Origin: Scatosoma sp045588185
GTDB taxonomy: Bacteria > Bacillota > Clostridia > Christensenellales > Borkfalkiaceae
Assembly (NCBI GenBank): GCA_045588185.1
Contig: JAZNDR010000015.1
Location: 1 to 22,888, forward strand
Length of the DNA stretch: 22,888 nucleotides
Direction of reading: 5' to 3'
A model generated the notes under the pieces. It was not told the DNA's origin. It searched no databases and was given only the letters and a program-made list of their open reading frames with translations. The stretch's first letter is position 1. Every line of letters begins with the position of its first letter. This document shows positions 21,403 to 22,888 of this stretch, one piece after another. The position numbers were made by a program, and so were the translations under genes.

Positions 21403-22044
21403 ATGATATATCTGCTTAGTGATTTACACGGAGAGTGGAAACAGGGGCTTTCCGAGTATTTGGAAAGACGGCAAAAGGGTGACCTTTTGATTGTTTTAGG
21501 CGACGTGGGTTTGAAGTTCGAAAAAAACCAAGAGAACGAGCTTTTCACACAAAAATTTTTGCGGATAGACAAGCCGATTGCGATAATTGACGGCAATCAC
21601 GACAATCACGCGTACCTGAATGCGTTTCCGCAAGAGGAATGGTGTGGCGGAACGGTCAACCGTCTTTCGGAATATATCGTTAGATTGAGGCGCGGGCAAA
21701 TCTTTCAAGTGCAGGGGCAAACGTTTTTCGTAATGGGCGGTTGTAAAAGCTCGGCGATTTGGAAGGAAAAGGGGTTATGGTACGAAGGGGAAGAACCCAC
21801 TCGCGAGGAAGTACTGTCGGCGTATGGTAATTTGCGTTTATACGCGAATAAAGTGGATTATATTTTAACGCATAAATATCATCCCGATATGCAAAGCGAC
21901 GACAAGGCGAGTTTAGACGGATTAAAGGAATATATAGATAGAAACGTTACATTTAAACACTGGTATGCAGGGCATTGGCACAAAGAACTTGTCTTTGACG
22001 AACGGCATACGATTGTATACGATAAACTTGTTTGCATAGAATAG
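21403..22044 (+). CDS. Calcineurin-like metallophosphoesterase
   Basis: A 213-residue protein with the five metallophosphoesterase blocks: SDLHG (6-10), LGDVG (32-36), GNHDN (64-68), LTHKYHPD and GHWHKE near the C-terminus. It therefore should bind two metal ions and cleave a phosphoester, but the substrate cannot be read from sequence. AGGAGAA lies 6 bases before the ATG, 26 bp after ridA, and the next element is a strong terminator, so it is the last gene of the operon. A connection to branched-chain amino acids is not evident. Confidence 0.9.
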   Translation: MIYLLSDLHGEWKQGLSEYLERRQKGDLLIVLGDVGLKFEKNQENELFTQKFLRIDKPIAIIDGNHDNHAYLNAFPQEEWCGGTVNRLSEYIVRLRRGQIFQVQGQTFFVMGGCKSSAIWKEKGLWYEGEEPTREEVLSAYGNLRLYANKVDYILTHKYHPDMQSDDKASLDGLKEYIDRNVTFKHWYAGHWHKELVFDERHTIVYDKLVCIE

Positions 22045-22052
22045 AACAATAA

Positions 22053-22082
22053 AAAACGCTCGGTATAAAAACCGAGCGTTTT
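22053..22082 (+). terminator. Terminator at the end of the branched-chain operon
   Basis: A perfect 12-bp stem AAAACGCTCGGT (22053-22064) with ACCGAGCGTTTT (22071-22082) and loop ATAAAA, 8 bp after the metallophosphoesterase stop. The terminal T-run is partly in the stem; the symmetry would allow termination in both directions. Confidence 0.85.
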
Positions 22083-22132
22083 CTATTGTGTATACAGAAA
22101 CAAATGCGAGCGAGAGCGCGCATTTGTCAAAA

Positions 22133-22151
22133 CCCACCTGCTATGCAGGTG
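22133..22151. repeat. IS left-end hairpin
   Basis: A perfect 8-bp stem with a TAT loop, placed upstream of tnpA where the transposase-recognised hairpin of IS200/IS605 elements is expected. It differs in sequence from the right-end hairpin but shares the CCCAC-type foot. Confidence 0.7.
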
Positions 22152-22196
22152 GTAAATAGCTTTAGCTTCAAGCCTTGCCTTTACTATACAAAAAAG

Positions 22197-22256
22197 CTCC
22201 TTTGTGCTAAACTAAATGTACGACTCGCAACCGTATATAAAGAAAGCACAAAGGAG
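22197..22256 (+). promoter_or_regulatory. tnpA leader hairpin that hides the ribosome binding site
   Basis: CTCCTTTGTGCT (22197-22208) is fully complementary to AGCACAAAGGAG (22245-22256), which contains the Shine-Dalgarno of tnpA. IS200 tnpA is known to be repressed by such a 5' hairpin. The same upstream strand also has a second partner inside the gene (22287-22303). Confidence 0.75.
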
Positions 22257-22265
22257 GACATTGAA

Positions 22266-22772
22266 ATGAAAAACCAAAACAATGACACATTTAGTTTAGC
22301 ACACACAAGGTGGAAATGTCAATACCATATCGTGTTCACGCCAAAATATCATAGAAAAATAATTTATGGGGCATTGCGTGAGGATATAGGGAAGATATTG
22401 AGAGAATTGTGCGACAGGAAACAAATAGAGATAATAGAAGCTCACGCAATGCCTGATCACATACACATGTTGGTAAGCAGACCGCCGAATGAGAAAATAT
22501 CAGAGTTTATGGGATATTTGAAAGGTAAGAGTACTATGATAATATTCGAGCGGTATGCGCATATGAAATATAAAGTAGGGAATCGACATTTTTGGTCGAG
22601 AGGTTATTACGTAAGTACGGTAGGCGGAAACAAGCAAGCCGTACAGAAGTATATCCAAAACCAAGAAAGCGAAGATTTGATTTCCAACCAAATCAGTATG
22701 GTAGAATATTACGACCCATTTAAGAAATGGTTGGAATCAAATTCAAAAAAGAAAGATAAAAAGAAAAAGTAA
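22266..22772 (+). CDS. tnpA: IS200-type Y1 transposase TnpA
   Basis: A 168-residue HUH single-strand transposase. The HUH pair is His65 and His67 (DHIHML), and the nucleophile on the last helix is most likely Tyr129 in KYIQNQ, with Gln133 four residues on, the same Y-x3-Q spacing as Tyr127/Gln131 of IS608 TnpA. FWSRGYYVSTVGGN (109-122) is typical of the family. The C-terminus is a lysine tail (KKKDKKKK). AAGGAGG lies 8 bases before the ATG at 22266; an upstream in-frame ATG at 22086 would read through the IS end and is rejected. The gene looks intact, so the element may be active. Confidence 0.95.
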   Translation: MKNQNNDTFSLAHTRWKCQYHIVFTPKYHRKIIYGALREDIGKILRELCDRKQIEIIEAHAMPDHIHMLVSRPPNEKISEFMGYLKGKSTMIIFERYAHMKYKVGNRHFWSRGYYVSTVGGNKQAVQKYIQNQESEDLISNQISMVEYYDPFKKWLESNSKKKDKKKK

Positions 22773-22860
22773 ATCACGGCTTGCTTGTATGCGGTAGGCG
22801 AGTTAGCGTGGCACTGGGGTGCCGTGCCGGTATTCACGCACTTTAGTGCGCAAAATAAAG

Positions 22861-22879
22861 CCCCCACTTCTAGTGGGGG
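22861..22879. repeat. IS right-end hairpin
   Basis: A perfect 8-bp stem (CCCCCACT with AGTGGGGG) and a TCT loop, about 90 bp after the tnpA stop and 9 bp from the window end. It is the expected subterminal recognition hairpin of the right end. Confidence 0.7.
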
Positions 22880-22888
22880 ATATTTACT

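Larger units (their letters stand above)
22127..22885 (+). mobile_element. IS200-type insertion sequence (IS200/IS605 family), transposase only
   Basis: A single tnpA gene is bracketed by subterminal hairpins: left end CCACCTGC-TAT-GCAGGTGG at about 22133-22151 and right end CCCCCACT-TCT-AGTGGGGG at 22861-22879. No terminal inverted repeats or target duplication are expected in this family, which moves as single-stranded DNA. There is no tnpB. Exact ends are uncertain: the left lies near TCAA (22127-22130) and the right near TTTAC (22883-22887). Extra small hairpins lie in the right end (GGCAC-TGGG-GTGCC and CGCAC-TTTA-GTGCG). The element inserted just after the operon terminator, a harmless site. 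Confidence 0.82.

Noticed and set aside
22773..22888. IS right end considered as an omega-RNA-like guide RNA region
   Set aside because: There is no tnpB in the element; the hairpins are explained as right-end recognition structures of an IS200-type element.

Overview
The window looks like a chromosomal segment from a low-to-moderate GC Gram-positive bacterium, most likely an uncultured Clostridia-like member of the Bacillota. The signs are strong AGGAGG-type ribosome binding sites, tRNA genes with encoded CCA ends, a tandem glycine riboswitch, a T-box leader and a Firmicutes-style branched-chain amino acid operon. This is an inference; there is no rRNA or phylogenetic marker here.

Left edge (1-1084): the C-terminal catalytic part of a tyrosine recombinase faces a complete tRNA-Leu(TAA). 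This looks like the integrase-proximal end of an integrated element whose body lies off the left side. Two further 5' halves of tRNA-Leu-like genes follow at about 103-bp spacing; they share the D-arm/anticodon core with the complete gene but have different acceptor stems, which suggests a scar of repeated integration. Next comes a minus-strand tRNA unit, Val(TAC)-Gly(GCC)-Cys(GCA), with its own promoter and terminator.

Minus-strand operon (1318-4717): galM, then a duplicated DUF1538 membrane protein, then two PII-like proteins, ending in a terminator whose loop contains the last stop codon. It probably encodes a PII-controlled membrane transporter of unknown substrate.

Divergent from it (4758-6743): a promoter, a tandem glycine riboswitch with two consecutive intrinsic terminators, and an alanine/glycine:cation symporter.

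Branched-chain amino acid block (6780-22044, plus strand): ilvE has its own promoter. A T-box leader precedes leuA-ilvB-ilvN-ilvC-ilvD-leuC-leuD-leuB, then a DUF815 ATPase, ilvA, ridA and a metallophosphoesterase gene, closed by a strong terminator at 22053. Together these give the full route from threonine and pyruvate to isoleucine, valine and leucine, with RidA removing the reactive enamine/imine made by IlvA.

The intergenic gaps of this operon hold the most unusual material. There are two roughly 120-bp hairpin elements (leuA/ilvB and leuC/leuD gaps) whose arms differ between copies in a compensatory way, and a second 53-bp repeat family (ilvB/ilvN and ilvA/ridA gaps) that in one place is part of a chain of six small hairpins. 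A further large stem-loop lies between ilvC and ilvD.

Right edge (about 22127-22885): an IS200-type insertion sequence with end hairpins and a TnpA gene, whose leader can pair either with the ribosome binding site or with the start of the coding region.
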